Below, piece after piece: positions 7,362-16,378 of a DNA stretch of 64,000 nt. This DNA is from Burkholderia sp. Ac-20365 (GTDB lineage: Bacteria > Pseudomonadota > Gammaproteobacteria > Burkholderiales > Burkholderiaceae). The notes below the pieces were generated by a model that was not told the origin of the DNA, ran no database searches, and was given only the letters and a program-made list of their open reading frames with translations. Position numbers and translations under genes: made by a program. The stretch's first letter is position 1. Each line of letters starts with the position of its first letter. Location: NCBI RefSeq assembly GCF_017104715.1, contig NZ_JAAGPI010000023.1:93938-157937 (forward strand), read 5' to 3'.

Positions 7362-8513
7362 TCAGAACTTGTGGCGGATCGCCGCGCGGAACGCGAGCTG
7401 GTTCGACGTCGACGACGGCGCCTGCGTGCCGAGAATGAACGCGTTGTCCATGATCGAGTTCGTCGAGTCGCCTGCAACCTTCTGGTACACGCCCTGCACG
7501 TAGAAGTCGGTGCGCTTCGAGATGTTGTAGTCCGCCATCAGGCCAACCGTATGAACCTTCGGCTTGACGCTACCCGTCGATGCGTCGTAGTTCTCCAACG
7601 TGTACACGTATTCGCCACCAACGTAGAAGGCAGGCGTCACCTGGTACTTCGCGTTCAGTTCGAAGTTCTGGAAGCGCAGGCGATTCAGCGTCGAGCCTGC
7701 TGAAACGATTGCGCCCGGCGTGCCGAGGTAGCCGTTGCCCGTCGGGTTGTGGTAATCCGAGTTCGTGTAAGCGAAGCCGACCGTCGCCGAGCCGAACGTG
7801 TAGTTGATGCCTGCGCCGAACACGCGCATGCGTTGCGCGAAGAAGCTGGCGTCGTTGGTTGCAATTGCACCCGCCGACGTGGCGCCTGTGTTGTTCGCCT
7901 GCAGATACGCAGCCGCGAGCAGCAGACCACCCGTCGCGTATTGCGCACCGAAGCTGTACTGACGGTTGTTGGCGAAATTCGTATCGTTGCTGAAGCTATA
8001 CGTGCCGCCGAACTGGAAGCCGGCAATGTCCGGGCTCGCGTACTTGACCGTGTTGTTGACGCGGAACGAGTTGTCCGTATTGTCGTTATCGAACGGGTGC
8101 GAGAACAGATAGCCGGACCAGTTGCCGTTCGACGTCGTTTGCGCGAGGTAGTCGACGACGGAATCGTATTGACGGCCCAACGTAATCGTACCGAAGCGGT
8201 CATTCGACACACCAACGTACGCCTGACGGCCGAACATGCGGCCACCCTGCCCCGCACGGCCGCTATTCAGGTCGTAGCCGCTTTCCAGCTGGAAGATCGC
8301 CTTGTTGCCACCACCAAGATCTTCCGCACCCTTCAGGCCCCAGCGGCTGCCCTGCGCATAGCCGCTTTGCAGCTCGACAACGCTATGGCCGCCGACGCTA
8401 TTCGTGTAGTTGACGCCTTCGTCGATCACGCCATACAGCGTGACGCTGCTTTGTGCGAACACGGGAGCGGCGAACGCAGCCGTAGCGGCTAGCGCGAGGA
8501 TCTGTTTCTTCAT
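7362..8513 (-). CDS. Outer-membrane general porin (OmpC family)
   Basis: 383 residues starting MKKQILALAATAAFAAPVFA, a typical Sec signal peptide cleaved before QSSVTLYGVIDEGVNY. Motifs typical of Burkholderiales trimeric 16-strand porins follow (GSRWGLKGAEDLGGGNKAIFQLESGY, FGRQAYVGVSNDRFGTITLGRQYDS), with a terminal aromatic (AAIRHKF) for BAM recognition. The start at 8513 is preferred over 8576 because GGAG lies upstream and the signal peptide begins there. It is monocistronic with its own terminator. The substrate is unknown; such porins pass small hydrophilic solutes. Confidence 0.93.
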   Translation of the reverse strand: MKKQILALAATAAFAAPVFAQSSVTLYGVIDEGVNYTNSVGGHSVVELQSGYAQGSRWGLKGAEDLGGGNKAIFQLESGYDLNSGRAGQGGRMFGRQAYVGVSNDRFGTITLGRQYDSVVDYLAQTTSNGNWSGYLFSHPFDNDNTDNSFRVNNTVKYASPDIAGFQFGGTYSFSNDTNFANNRQYSFGAQYATGGLLLAAAYLQANNTGATSAGAIATNDASFFAQRMRVFGAGINYTFGSATVGFAYTNSDYHNPTGNGYLGTPGAIVSAGSTLNRLRFQNFELNAKYQVTPAFYVGGEYVYTLENYDASTGSVKPKVHTVGLMADYNISKRTDFYVQGVYQKVAGDSTNSIMDNAFILGTQAPSSTSNQLAFRAAIRHKF

Positions 8514-9004
8514 TGGACGATCTCCGATTTTGGTAGATATGCTGGTTGGCGCGGGTTCAGGATTTAACTTTTTCATTCGGCATGCTTACTATTTGCGCAG
8601 CTTCTTGCCGGTTTGCTTGCGGGTGTGCCCGTATTTTTTGAATCAGGGTGCATGCAACGGACGAGATGCTGCCCGAGCCGTTTCATGCCGTCTAGTTGAA
8701 GGCTAAACAGTTGTAGAAATCGTTGTGAAATGCCCACGTTTGGTGCATCAATTCGTGGGATTGAATGGGTCTGTAGGGGATGTTCGAGTTCTTGTGGCGC
8801 AGATTCGTTAAAAGTTTCGCGCATGAAACTTCCGCGCTTTGAATCGGAATTGTCCGATAGGACGTATTGAAATGTCTTCGTATTCTCTGCGCCTTTAGAG
8901 GGCGTAGTTTGAAGCAACTGCTGAGCAACCACATTCGATTGCGCCGTCGACCAACCCCTGGACTACGTCACATGTCCAGACCGTCACACTGCAGGGAGGC
9001 ATGG
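8514..9004. promoter_or_regulatory. Divergent spacer between porin and GlxA-type regulator, with two palindromes
   Basis: 491 bp with no credible gene. Two neighbouring inverted repeats occur: AAGTTTC and GAAACTT with a 6-nt gap (8812-8831), and ATCGGA and TCCGAT with a 4-nt gap (8843-8858). They are candidate operators for the divergent regulator or small RNA-like hairpins in its leader. The region is richer in A+T than neighbouring genes. Confidence 0.45.
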
Positions 9005-9997
9005 ATGAAGTCGAATCATTGCGACGTCATACGCAGTCCGCGCAACGCTGTATTGAGGCAAGGCATCGGGTGCCAGACTCATCTCATCGGGGTGGCCGTA
9101 TTCGACGGGTTCTCGATGCTGCCTGCGGCAGAAGTCATCGATGTGTTTGACAAGGCCAATCAGGTCTTGGCCGCGACGCATGCCGGCATGTCTTGCTATA
9201 GGACCGTATTTGTGTCCATTCACGGTGGCCGCGTCTCGAGTTCGGCGAGAGTCGATGTGCTGACGAAAAAGATTGACCATCTCGGCAACGCGCGGGCGCT
9301 GTTCTTCGCACGCGACAACGCCGGACTAACCACTTCACACCATTCGGAATTAATACAGCGCCTTCGCGCCGCGACAGCTGATCCTTACGATTTGATCGCA
9401 ATGACAGACGGCAGCGCACCGTCATCGTCGGCAAGTATCCTGCGCTCTTCGTTTCGTCATGACGAGATAGTCACACAAATTGACGCAAGCATTGATGGCA
9501 TAGCGGGTATCGCTGCGCATTCTCATGCAAAGCGATCGGCAGTTGCACGCGCGCTGGAATTGATCAGGCAGGACTTCGGCGTAGCCTTGCAGCGTCGCGT
9601 AATCGAACTCTGTGCCAACAATACCGCTCTCCCAGAATTGCCCGCTATCACAAGAGACAGCTGCAAATCAATCAAGCGGAAGATACAAGAGAGTGCGCAA
9701 TGGATCACGAGCAATTGCAATAGGCCGATTTCCGTGACATTGGCCGCCCAAACCGCTGGAATGAGCGACCGTTCCTATTTGCGCCATTTTCGCGAGCAGA
9801 TGGGTGTCAAACCATCTGAATATCTACGGCACTCGCGCATAGGACTCGCCACGAAAATGCTGGAAACGACCGATCTACCGGTGGACAAAATTGCCCGACG
9901 CTGCGGCCTGACAAGCGGCGAAAGTCTCGCAAGACTATTCAGGGACATTTTGGGCATCGCGCCCACAGAATATCGCAGTCGATTGCGTGCGATATAA
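9005..9997 (+). CDS. GlxA-family AraC-type transcriptional regulator of the exopolysaccharide locus
   Basis: 330 residues. N-terminal two thirds resemble a DJ-1/PfpI-like amidase domain of GlxA regulators (LIGVAVFDGFSMLPAAEVIDVF ... FVSIHGGRVSSSARV), although the usual nucleophile-elbow sequence is not recognisable, so the domain looks degenerate. The C-terminal AraC double HTH is clear (ISVTLAAQTAGMSDRSYLRHFREQMGVKPSEYLRHSRIGLATKMLETTDLPVDKIARRCGLTSGESLARLFRD). The start at 9005 is set by AGGGAGG 7 nt upstream. It lies 66 bp before the initiating sugar transferase and is probably its local activator (inferred from position). Confidence 0.78.
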   Translation: MKSNHCDVIRSPRNAVLRQGIGCQTHLIGVAVFDGFSMLPAAEVIDVFDKANQVLAATHAGMSCYRTVFVSIHGGRVSSSARVDVLTKKIDHLGNARALFFARDNAGLTTSHHSELIQRLRAATADPYDLIAMTDGSAPSSSASILRSSFRHDEIVTQIDASIDGIAGIAAHSHAKRSAVARALELIRQDFGVALQRRVIELCANNTALPELPAITRDSCKSIKRKIQESAQWITSNCNRPISVTLAAQTAGMSDRSYLRHFREQMGVKPSEYLRHSRIGLATKMLETTDLPVDKIARRCGLTSGESLARLFRDILGIAPTEYRSRLRAI

Positions 9998-10063
9998 AAA
10001 TAGATGTGAAGCAGAGTCCAAGAAAGAACCATGCATATTTAACGTCATTGGTCAATACAAAAG

Positions 10064-11434
10064 ATGCTGACTCCATTTGCAAAAGCCGCAGACCTTATCT
10101 GTATTACAGGCGCGGCGATCCTTTCCCAAAGCGTTATCTTTAGCGACCGATCTTCGTTTTCTCACATCGACGGCTTGCTAGGTCTGCTAGGTTTCGTTCT
10201 TCCATTCATGACGTTTCGGCTGACCAGGGTGTACAAGCCATTCCGTTATGACTCACCGCTCAGCGGCGCGCTGCGCGCAATCCTCGCCTGGCTTGCTTCG
10301 CAGTTAATTCTGATTGCGATCTCTCATGGCTATCCAGACGGTGAGATGCGGGACCGATGGTTCCTCTGCTGGACACTGACAGCCGCATGCGCACTCGTCG
10401 CGGCGCGCTTCACAATACATGCATTGTCGTCCTTGTTCAGACCGCGTCAATTTGCACCGACGCGTATTGCAATAGTTGCCTCAAAGGTATCCAGTGACGA
10501 TCTCGTCGCGCAGATTGCCGCACACACGAGCATGGCCTTCATACCGGAGGTCATTTTCGACCCTTCGCTTCGCGTCAATACGACAATCGACCGGATAGCC
10601 GCTGTACGCGATATGAACGCGTTCAAGCAGTACGTTGAGGCTCAAAAAATTCGTGAAATCTGGATTCTGAACAATCCACTCAGACCGGTTTCAGTCGAGC
10701 ATCTCTTAAGCGAGTTTCGCGACGACTTCATCAACATCCGCGTTCTACCCATTTCGAGCGTGGGAACCGGGAGCGGCTCCCCGATTGGTCACTACAGGGG
10801 CATCCCTGTCCTGAACCTGCTAGCGGCACCTGAACGCGGTTGGGACATTTTTCCTAAAGAAGTATTCGATCGTCTTTTTTCCTTCTTTATCCTGCTTGCG
10901 ATCCTCCCGCTTTTACTGTTGATCGCCGCCCTGATCAAGCTATCTTCGCCCGGCCCCGTTCTTTTTCGGCAATACCGCAAGGGGATCAACGGCGATGTTT
11001 TCTCCATCTACAAGTTCCGCACCATGTTTGTGGGCGCTGACAAACCGGGTTCAGTTGTACAGGCCCGTAGAGGCGACGCGCGCATCACAAAAATTGGAGG
11101 CTGGCTACGGCGTACCAGTCTTGATGAGTTGCCGCAGTTTCTGAACGTGCTAAAAGGTGAAATGTCCGTTGTCGGGCCACGCCCGCACGCCGTCGAACAC
11201 GACGAATACTACAAGGAACTTGTTCAGCACTATATGTTCCGTTACCGGATCAAACCGGGGATCACCGGGTGGGCGCAGATCAATGGATACAGGGGTGAGA
11301 CGGCGGAAATCGAAAAGATGGAAGCACGCGTCAAGTTCGATATGTTCTACATTCAAAACTGGTCGTTCTGGCTAGACATCAAAATCATTGCGCTGACAAT
11401 CATCAAAGGATTCGTAAGCAAGAGTGCCTACTGA
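10064..11434 (+). CDS. Undecaprenyl-phosphate sugar phosphotransferase (WcaJ/PssY type)
   Basis: 456 residues, the usual size of polyprenol-phosphate hexose-1-phosphate transferases. The N-terminal half has four predicted membrane helices and a CoA-binding-like domain (RIAIVASKVSSDDLVAQI). The C-terminal bacterial sugar transferase domain follows a fifth helix (FSFFILLAILPLLLLIAALIKLSSPGPVLFRQ) with KGINGDVFSIYKFRTM, TKIGGWLRRTSLDELPQFLNVLKGEMSVVGPRPHA and GITGWAQINGYRG. It loads the first sugar, usually glucose or galactose phosphate, on the lipid carrier. It converges on the rest of the exopolysaccharide genes. No strong ribosome binding site is visible before the ATG. Confidence 0.9.
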   Translation: MLTPFAKAADLICITGAAILSQSVIFSDRSSFSHIDGLLGLLGFVLPFMTFRLTRVYKPFRYDSPLSGALRAILAWLASQLILIAISHGYPDGEMRDRWFLCWTLTAACALVAARFTIHALSSLFRPRQFAPTRIAIVASKVSSDDLVAQIAAHTSMAFIPEVIFDPSLRVNTTIDRIAAVRDMNAFKQYVEAQKIREIWILNNPLRPVSVEHLLSEFRDDFINIRVLPISSVGTGSGSPIGHYRGIPVLNLLAAPERGWDIFPKEVFDRLFSFFILLAILPLLLLIAALIKLSSPGPVLFRQYRKGINGDVFSIYKFRTMFVGADKPGSVVQARRGDARITKIGGWLRRTSLDELPQFLNVLKGEMSVVGPRPHAVEHDEYYKELVQHYMFRYRIKPGITGWAQINGYRGETAEIEKMEARVKFDMFYIQNWSFWLDIKIIALTIIKGFVSKSAY

Positions 11435-11483
11435 GCGAATGTTACTAATGAGCGTGGAAGAGCACTCGATGTGCCCTCCGCGC

Positions 11484-12836
11484 TCAGTTTTCCTCGCGCA
11501 CCAGTGCCGACGATCCGCTGAAGTAATTAAACGCACCGCTGTAGTCATCGGTGCGGATGGATTCTTCGCCCTTCTTGTCGGCGATTGTGTTTCCATTACG
11601 AACCAGTACGAAGCGCGGAGCACCGGGTGATGCCGGCACGGCAACATGGTTCACGCCAGCGCATAATTTGTGCGTTGTGTGCGTGCCACCTTGTTCGATC
11701 ACCAGAACAGCAGCTTCAGTCAGAAACGCAGTCACATGAATTTGAGCAGTCAACGGTGCGCGCACTAAAGGTGGAGGTGGCGTATCGGACGATGTCGGTT
11801 CCCCCTTCATCAAGCCAGTTCGGATCGGATGGACACGGTAGAAATAATAGAAGACGTCCCGCTCGATTTCCGGTGCATCGCCCCGCTTAAACCATTCGAT
11901 AAAATATCGGCTCGCATCGAGGTATGCGGTGTGGTTCAGCAAAGCGCCGAATCGCGGATCATAGACCTGTTTTCGCGTGCTGCTTCCGATGGGTGAAACA
12001 TACGTTGATTCTGCCCAGTCATTCCACGTGACAATTTGAATCCAATCGACACGCGCTTCGATGGCGGCACGCCATTCTGTCTCCATACCCGAAAAGCCAT
12101 TGGTCTCGAACGCCCGATAGTTCGTTCCGCTCGCGAGGCCACGATAGTAGGGAGTGACGGACGCCATAAACAGCTTGCCACTGGACTTGAGCGCCTCAGC
12201 AAGATTCCTGGTGGACCGCGCCAGCGAATCCGGCAAACCAGCCGCACCAAAATAGAAATATCCGCTCGCGGACTGGCAGCGGCTTGCAACTTCAAGCGCA
12301 GCGACATCACCGATTTCCGCTTCGCGCGTGGAAGGCATGAAATGCGGCACGAAGTACGCACCCAGCTTGTCCGCCTGCGCGATCAGTACTTCACAACGAG
12401 CAGCGTCTTGTCCACCAAGCGCGTACGATGAAAGCACTGGTTTGCCGTCAACCATTAATTGAGCGGGCAGTTCAGCTGTCGTCCGCACAATTTGATCGAG
12501 CTCCTGCTGTGCCTTACCATCTGCCGATACGAATAACCTGAAGCCGTCGCCGAGTTCTTCGGCAGCACGATACATCGTGAGTATCCGAGATCGATACAGC
12601 GGTTCGCTCAGTGACCACCCGCCGCAATTCAATGCGAATCCATCTATGCCACGCCGCTGCGCATCGCGGAATTCTGCAACATAGTCAGCGATACGAGCAT
12701 CACGTCCGCCACGTGGCCAGGCAACCATGTAATGCGCAAACACTTTCCGTTCCGACAATGCAGCAGCACGTGCAGGTCTGGCCATCCACACGAGAGGCGC
12801 GCTAGCACATCCTGCAAGCAGCGTTCGACGTTTCAT
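11484..12836 (-). CDS. Exported GH71-like glycanase (endo-1,3-alpha-glucanase family)
   Basis: 450 residues. MKRRTLLAGCASAPLVWMARPARA is an export signal with a twin Arg (Tat-like KRRTLLAG) and an AxA cleavage site; LAGC could alternatively be a lipobox. The body matches glycoside hydrolase family 71: KVFAHYMVAWPRGG at the first strand, RGIDGFALNCGGWS, and the VTWNDWAEST motif near residue 290. A beta-rich C-terminal domain of about 120 residues follows. GH71 enzymes cleave alpha-1,3-glucan. As the last gene of the leftward exopolysaccharide operon it may trim or depolymerise the polymer; true specificity is inferred. Confidence 0.8.
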   Translation of the reverse strand: MKRRTLLAGCASAPLVWMARPARAAALSERKVFAHYMVAWPRGGRDARIADYVAEFRDAQRRGIDGFALNCGGWSLSEPLYRSRILTMYRAAEELGDGFRLFVSADGKAQQELDQIVRTTAELPAQLMVDGKPVLSSYALGGQDAARCEVLIAQADKLGAYFVPHFMPSTREAEIGDVAALEVASRCQSASGYFYFGAAGLPDSLARSTRNLAEALKSSGKLFMASVTPYYRGLASGTNYRAFETNGFSGMETEWRAAIEARVDWIQIVTWNDWAESTYVSPIGSSTRKQVYDPRFGALLNHTAYLDASRYFIEWFKRGDAPEIERDVFYYFYRVHPIRTGLMKGEPTSSDTPPPPLVRAPLTAQIHVTAFLTEAAVLVIEQGGTHTTHKLCAGVNHVAVPASPGAPRFVLVRNGNTIADKKGEESIRTDDYSGAFNYFSGSSALVREEN

Positions 12837-12855
12837 CTTTCCGCGCTGGCTGTTG

Positions 12856-14136
12856 TCAACCGGTCCTACCCGCCGCGCATGGCACCGTCATTGAATGCCG
12901 TGCCGCACGCCCGCCCATCCTCAACGACAACGCCAGCACAAGAGCGCCTGTGATCGCAATGCCCGTCAGTGCACCGAGTAGTCCAAAACCATACGACAAG
13001 ATAGAAACCAGCAGTAGAGTCGAACTGACCTCGAGTGTCGAAATGCCGACGAAGGATGCGCGATTGGTCGAGAAGATGAAAAGCGATAACACGCGGCAAA
13101 GGAAAATGAGCGTAGCACCAAGGAAGGCAGCAAACATGACGCTGAACTGTATCGTCTCGGAGCCAAGCACTGCGATCGGGAACAAACGTACACGGCACGC
13201 GAGCAAACTCGAGCACGAGACCAGCGTAAGCAAGGCCACCACTGCAGCGAGCACGCGACCCCACGACATTCGAAAGAGCCACGTGCCACTGTGCTTGATC
13301 CGACCACCCAGCACGAGTGCCACGCCTTGCCCGCAGTTAAACGCCAGGTTATGCACGCTCTTCATGCCACGATACAACGACCCCGCAACTGGCCCGGCAA
13401 CGAATGTGACGATCACGACGTCCACGTGCTTTGCGCCTGAGAAGATCGCATTTCCATACCAGCTTCCCAGAATCGCTTTCTGGTTCTCGCGGAAGAACGT
13501 TTTGTATTCGAACCGTAGAAGTCTGAACTTTTCCGCTTCTGACGGAAAAAACTCGGCGTCATGCGGCGCTCCACGGCGCAAACTATAGCCGTACGCGACT
13601 AGCAGCATGACGCCATACATGGCTTCGACAAGTAACAGAAGATCGGGAAAATATGGAACGAGTGATTGGTGCACAACGAGTAGCACGACAACCAACACGC
13701 GGCTGAGCGCGGATAGCGTAGAAATCGCGCAGATCATGCCGCTCCGGCCATAAAAACGTAGTGCTCCGAGCGAGAAATGCGAGAGTCCGTAGCAAATCGG
13801 CGCGATCGTCATCAGCACGCTGAACTGCGTGCGCGCAAGCAGACCACGATCTTCCAATAGCGTGCCGACGGTTGTGAACACGACCGCCGAACCAAACGCG
13901 CTAATACAATCCATGAAAATCAACGTCGATACGCGCGAGTGGACCGTTTTGACCGTGAAGATCCGTGGCGAACCGAAATTGAAAAGGTCGATTGAAACGA
14001 AAAAGAACGCGATGAGCGCGTACGATTTACCAAGCCATTCGGCATCGAGATACCGCAGCGCGAGCGCTACGGCTACGAAATTGCCCGCGGCCGGCAACGC
14101 GGACGCGAGCATCACATAGACAACGTCTCGTTTCAT
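12856..14136 (-). CDS. wzx: Wzx-type flippase for lipid-linked polysaccharide repeats
   Basis: 426 residues and about 12 hydrophobic helices, starting MKRDVVYVMLASALPAAGNFVAVALALRYL, typical of the polysaccharide transport (MOP) family. The gap to the upstream pyruvyltransferase-glycosyltransferase fusion is one nucleotide, so it is in the same operon. Wzx moves undecaprenyl-linked repeat units to the periplasmic face for polymerisation by Wzy. The sequence is divergent, and identification rests on topology and context as much as on motifs. Confidence 0.78.
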   Translation of the reverse strand: MKRDVVYVMLASALPAAGNFVAVALALRYLDAEWLGKSYALIAFFFVSIDLFNFGSPRIFTVKTVHSRVSTLIFMDCISAFGSAVVFTTVGTLLEDRGLLARTQFSVLMTIAPICYGLSHFSLGALRFYGRSGMICAISTLSALSRVLVVVLLVVHQSLVPYFPDLLLLVEAMYGVMLLVAYGYSLRRGAPHDAEFFPSEAEKFRLLRFEYKTFFRENQKAILGSWYGNAIFSGAKHVDVVIVTFVAGPVAGSLYRGMKSVHNLAFNCGQGVALVLGGRIKHSGTWLFRMSWGRVLAAVVALLTLVSCSSLLACRVRLFPIAVLGSETIQFSVMFAAFLGATLIFLCRVLSLFIFSTNRASFVGISTLEVSSTLLLVSILSYGFGLLGALTGIAITGALVLALSLRMGGRAARHSMTVPCAAGRTG

Positions 14137-14137
14137 A

Positions 14138-16378
14138 TCAGCCGTACGCTTTTAGCGCGTCGCAATAGTGGCGGTACCGCACCTGCAGTTCCGAATAGCG
14201 AAACGCTCGGGCTGTCTCGCGCTGGCGTTGCTTCTGCTCTTCTTGCCACTGCCTGTCGGAGGCAATCTGCATCAACTTTTCGACAAGCGCATCGACATTA
14301 CCCGCAGGAATCAGGCAGGCCGGATCGAGCACCTCCGCAATGCCACCGACACGCGAGGCGACCGCGGGGACGCCCATCGCCATCGCCTCGAGCAACGCAC
14401 GCGGCATACCCTCCTGTAACGATGGAAGCACGAATAGGTCGTGCCGGCTAACCACGCGCAGCACGTCCTCTCCATTCAGCGCACCTTCGAACCGCGCATG
14501 CTCGGCGAGCCCAAGCTGTTCGGCCAGACTCTTTAGCTCGACATGCAACATGCCGTCGCCAACGAGCGTCAGTTCGATGTTCAAGCCGCGTTCACGCAGA
14601 GTCGCGACCGCATGCAGCAAAATCGCATGCCCCTTGCTCCCGTTGTGCATCATGGCGACGTTCACGACGCGAAATACGGCGTCGTCGGCGTGGTCCATCC
14701 GATTTCCGTTGTCAAACCCGAACAGCTCGTCGGGTAGATAGACGTCGCTGAAACCGAACGCTTGTGCGTGTGCTCCCGGCGGATATGCCGCCTGCAGGGA
14801 GTTCGCCGTCACATATCGCACGGTTCGGCCATGCCTTGCCGCGTGACGCGTAGCCCAGCAATGAACCCGGCGAGCGACACGCCTTAGTGGATGACTAGAG
14901 GCCGCCTCACTGAAGTATTCGGCAGGATCGGCGACGATTTCGGCGGAGAATGGCTTGTTGCTTGCCCGACATAGCAGCATCGCCAGCAGCGGAAAATTGC
15001 CGGGAAAACGGAGCAACAACAGGTCCGCATCACAGACCAGACGCCAGCAGCGCCATACCAGGTGGGGAAAGTGCTTCATCCACCCTGCTACCCCGCGCGG
15101 ACTGCCCAGATCAACGAATTGCGTATATCGTCCCGTAACGAGTTCTCCACGGGCCTGTTGTACTGGAAACGACCTGGCTGCAATCAGAACATTTGAAAAA
15201 TTGCCCTCGAAGCGCGACGCGAATTTTCGGTGCCCCATATGCGGGCTGAAAATTCGGCTCTCCGCTCTCTGGAAGTTGCCGTCCATCAGGAACGTAATCG
15301 AAGGTTTTTTTGCAGGCGCAATCAACTCCAGCAATTCCTCACGACGATCGATTGCCGAAGTCGCCAGTTTTCTCCAGAACGGTGCTGTGTCACACCTGAG
15401 ATTTTCGATCGAAGCAGCAACCTGCTCAGGATCGAAGCTTTCCGCGTGGAACGCATAGTCGGACAGTCCCAGATCGCTAAACGCGGCAAGCCCTTTGCGT
15501 TCGTACGCAATGTGAATGCTCGGCGTCCCACCAAGCACGCTTTCGAGGCTGCCGTGCAAACGCACGGACACGACGACGGCATCTTCGTCGCGAATCACAT
15601 CGCCCAGCGCGGGCGCAGAACTCACACCGAACATCTGTTGGTAGAAGCGATCGTCGCTATTCCCACGCCCGGCGCTCTGCAATGCAAGCGTTGCGTCGGG
15701 CGTCAGTTCGAGCAGACGCTGGAGCTTTGCGTTGTAGCGCTCCGCGTAAGGCTTGCCGCCAAGATCGCGAAAAACGAAGTACACCTTGCGGCGCGCGGCG
15801 GGAGCAGCGGATATAGCGGTCACGGCTCGCGACATGTGCAATGGCTTGCCGATTTCCAGCACAACCAGGTCGCCGATCCGAACGGAGTTCCGATGATCGA
15901 GTTCGCGCACGCTCTTGTCGTCGCGCAACATGATCGTATCGACGTGATTTCGCACGAGCCACTTCAATATATGGCCCGGCACCCCTGAAAACGGGCCGAC
16001 ACTCTGCGGAAAATAGATGCGCGAGCGCGGCTTCCACAGCGACCCACACACGATCTGCAGCCCATGCGCGATCAGCGTCTTGCAGCCCTCCTTCCATGTG
16101 CCCGCACGCAGATAGCCGCCACCGACTCCGAAGAATACTGTCTGACGCGCGCGCCTCGCACATACCAATGTTCTGCCCACAAACCGCCAGAGCGAAATCA
16201 ACTCTACATTCGGATCGTCGAGATAACCATGGAAGGATGCTGGATCAAGACACACAACCGTAATGGGCTGTGCAAATCCAGCATCGCGTAGTGCGCGCAA
16301 GCTTAGCTTGACTAGTAGCCCGTCGCCGCTATTGCGTGAACTGTATGCGTGCAGCAGGTAGATATCAGGACTTTTCAT
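14138..16378 (-). CDS. Fused polysaccharide pyruvyltransferase / family 4 glycosyltransferase
   Basis: 746 residues made of two enzymes in one chain. Residues 1-350 form a polysaccharide pyruvyltransferase domain: opening HAYSSRNSGDGLLVKLSL, GVGGGYLRAG (84-93), FPQSVGPF (123-130) and SVRLHGSLESVLGGTPSIHIAYERKG (271-296). Residues about 360-746 form a GT-B glycosyltransferase: NVAMMHNGSKGHAILLHAV, LTLVGDGMLHVELKSLAEQLG, and the EGMPRALLEAMAMGVP E-x7-E motif. One frame spans both with no stop or slippery site. It would add a sugar and a ketal pyruvate, or make an acidic repeat unit. It overlaps the upstream GT4 gene by 14 bp. Confidence 0.87.
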   Translation of the reverse strand: MKSPDIYLLHAYSSRNSGDGLLVKLSLRALRDAGFAQPITVVCLDPASFHGYLDDPNVELISLWRFVGRTLVCARRARQTVFFGVGGGYLRAGTWKEGCKTLIAHGLQIVCGSLWKPRSRIYFPQSVGPFSGVPGHILKWLVRNHVDTIMLRDDKSVRELDHRNSVRIGDLVVLEIGKPLHMSRAVTAISAAPAARRKVYFVFRDLGGKPYAERYNAKLQRLLELTPDATLALQSAGRGNSDDRFYQQMFGVSSAPALGDVIRDEDAVVVSVRLHGSLESVLGGTPSIHIAYERKGLAAFSDLGLSDYAFHAESFDPEQVAASIENLRCDTAPFWRKLATSAIDRREELLELIAPAKKPSITFLMDGNFQRAESRIFSPHMGHRKFASRFEGNFSNVLIAARSFPVQQARGELVTGRYTQFVDLGSPRGVAGWMKHFPHLVWRCWRLVCDADLLLLRFPGNFPLLAMLLCRASNKPFSAEIVADPAEYFSEAASSHPLRRVARRVHCWATRHAARHGRTVRYVTANSLQAAYPPGAHAQAFGFSDVYLPDELFGFDNGNRMDHADDAVFRVVNVAMMHNGSKGHAILLHAVATLRERGLNIELTLVGDGMLHVELKSLAEQLGLAEHARFEGALNGEDVLRVVSRHDLFVLPSLQEGMPRALLEAMAMGVPAVASRVGGIAEVLDPACLIPAGNVDALVEKLMQIASDRQWQEEQKQRQRETARAFRYSELQVRYRHYCDALKAYG

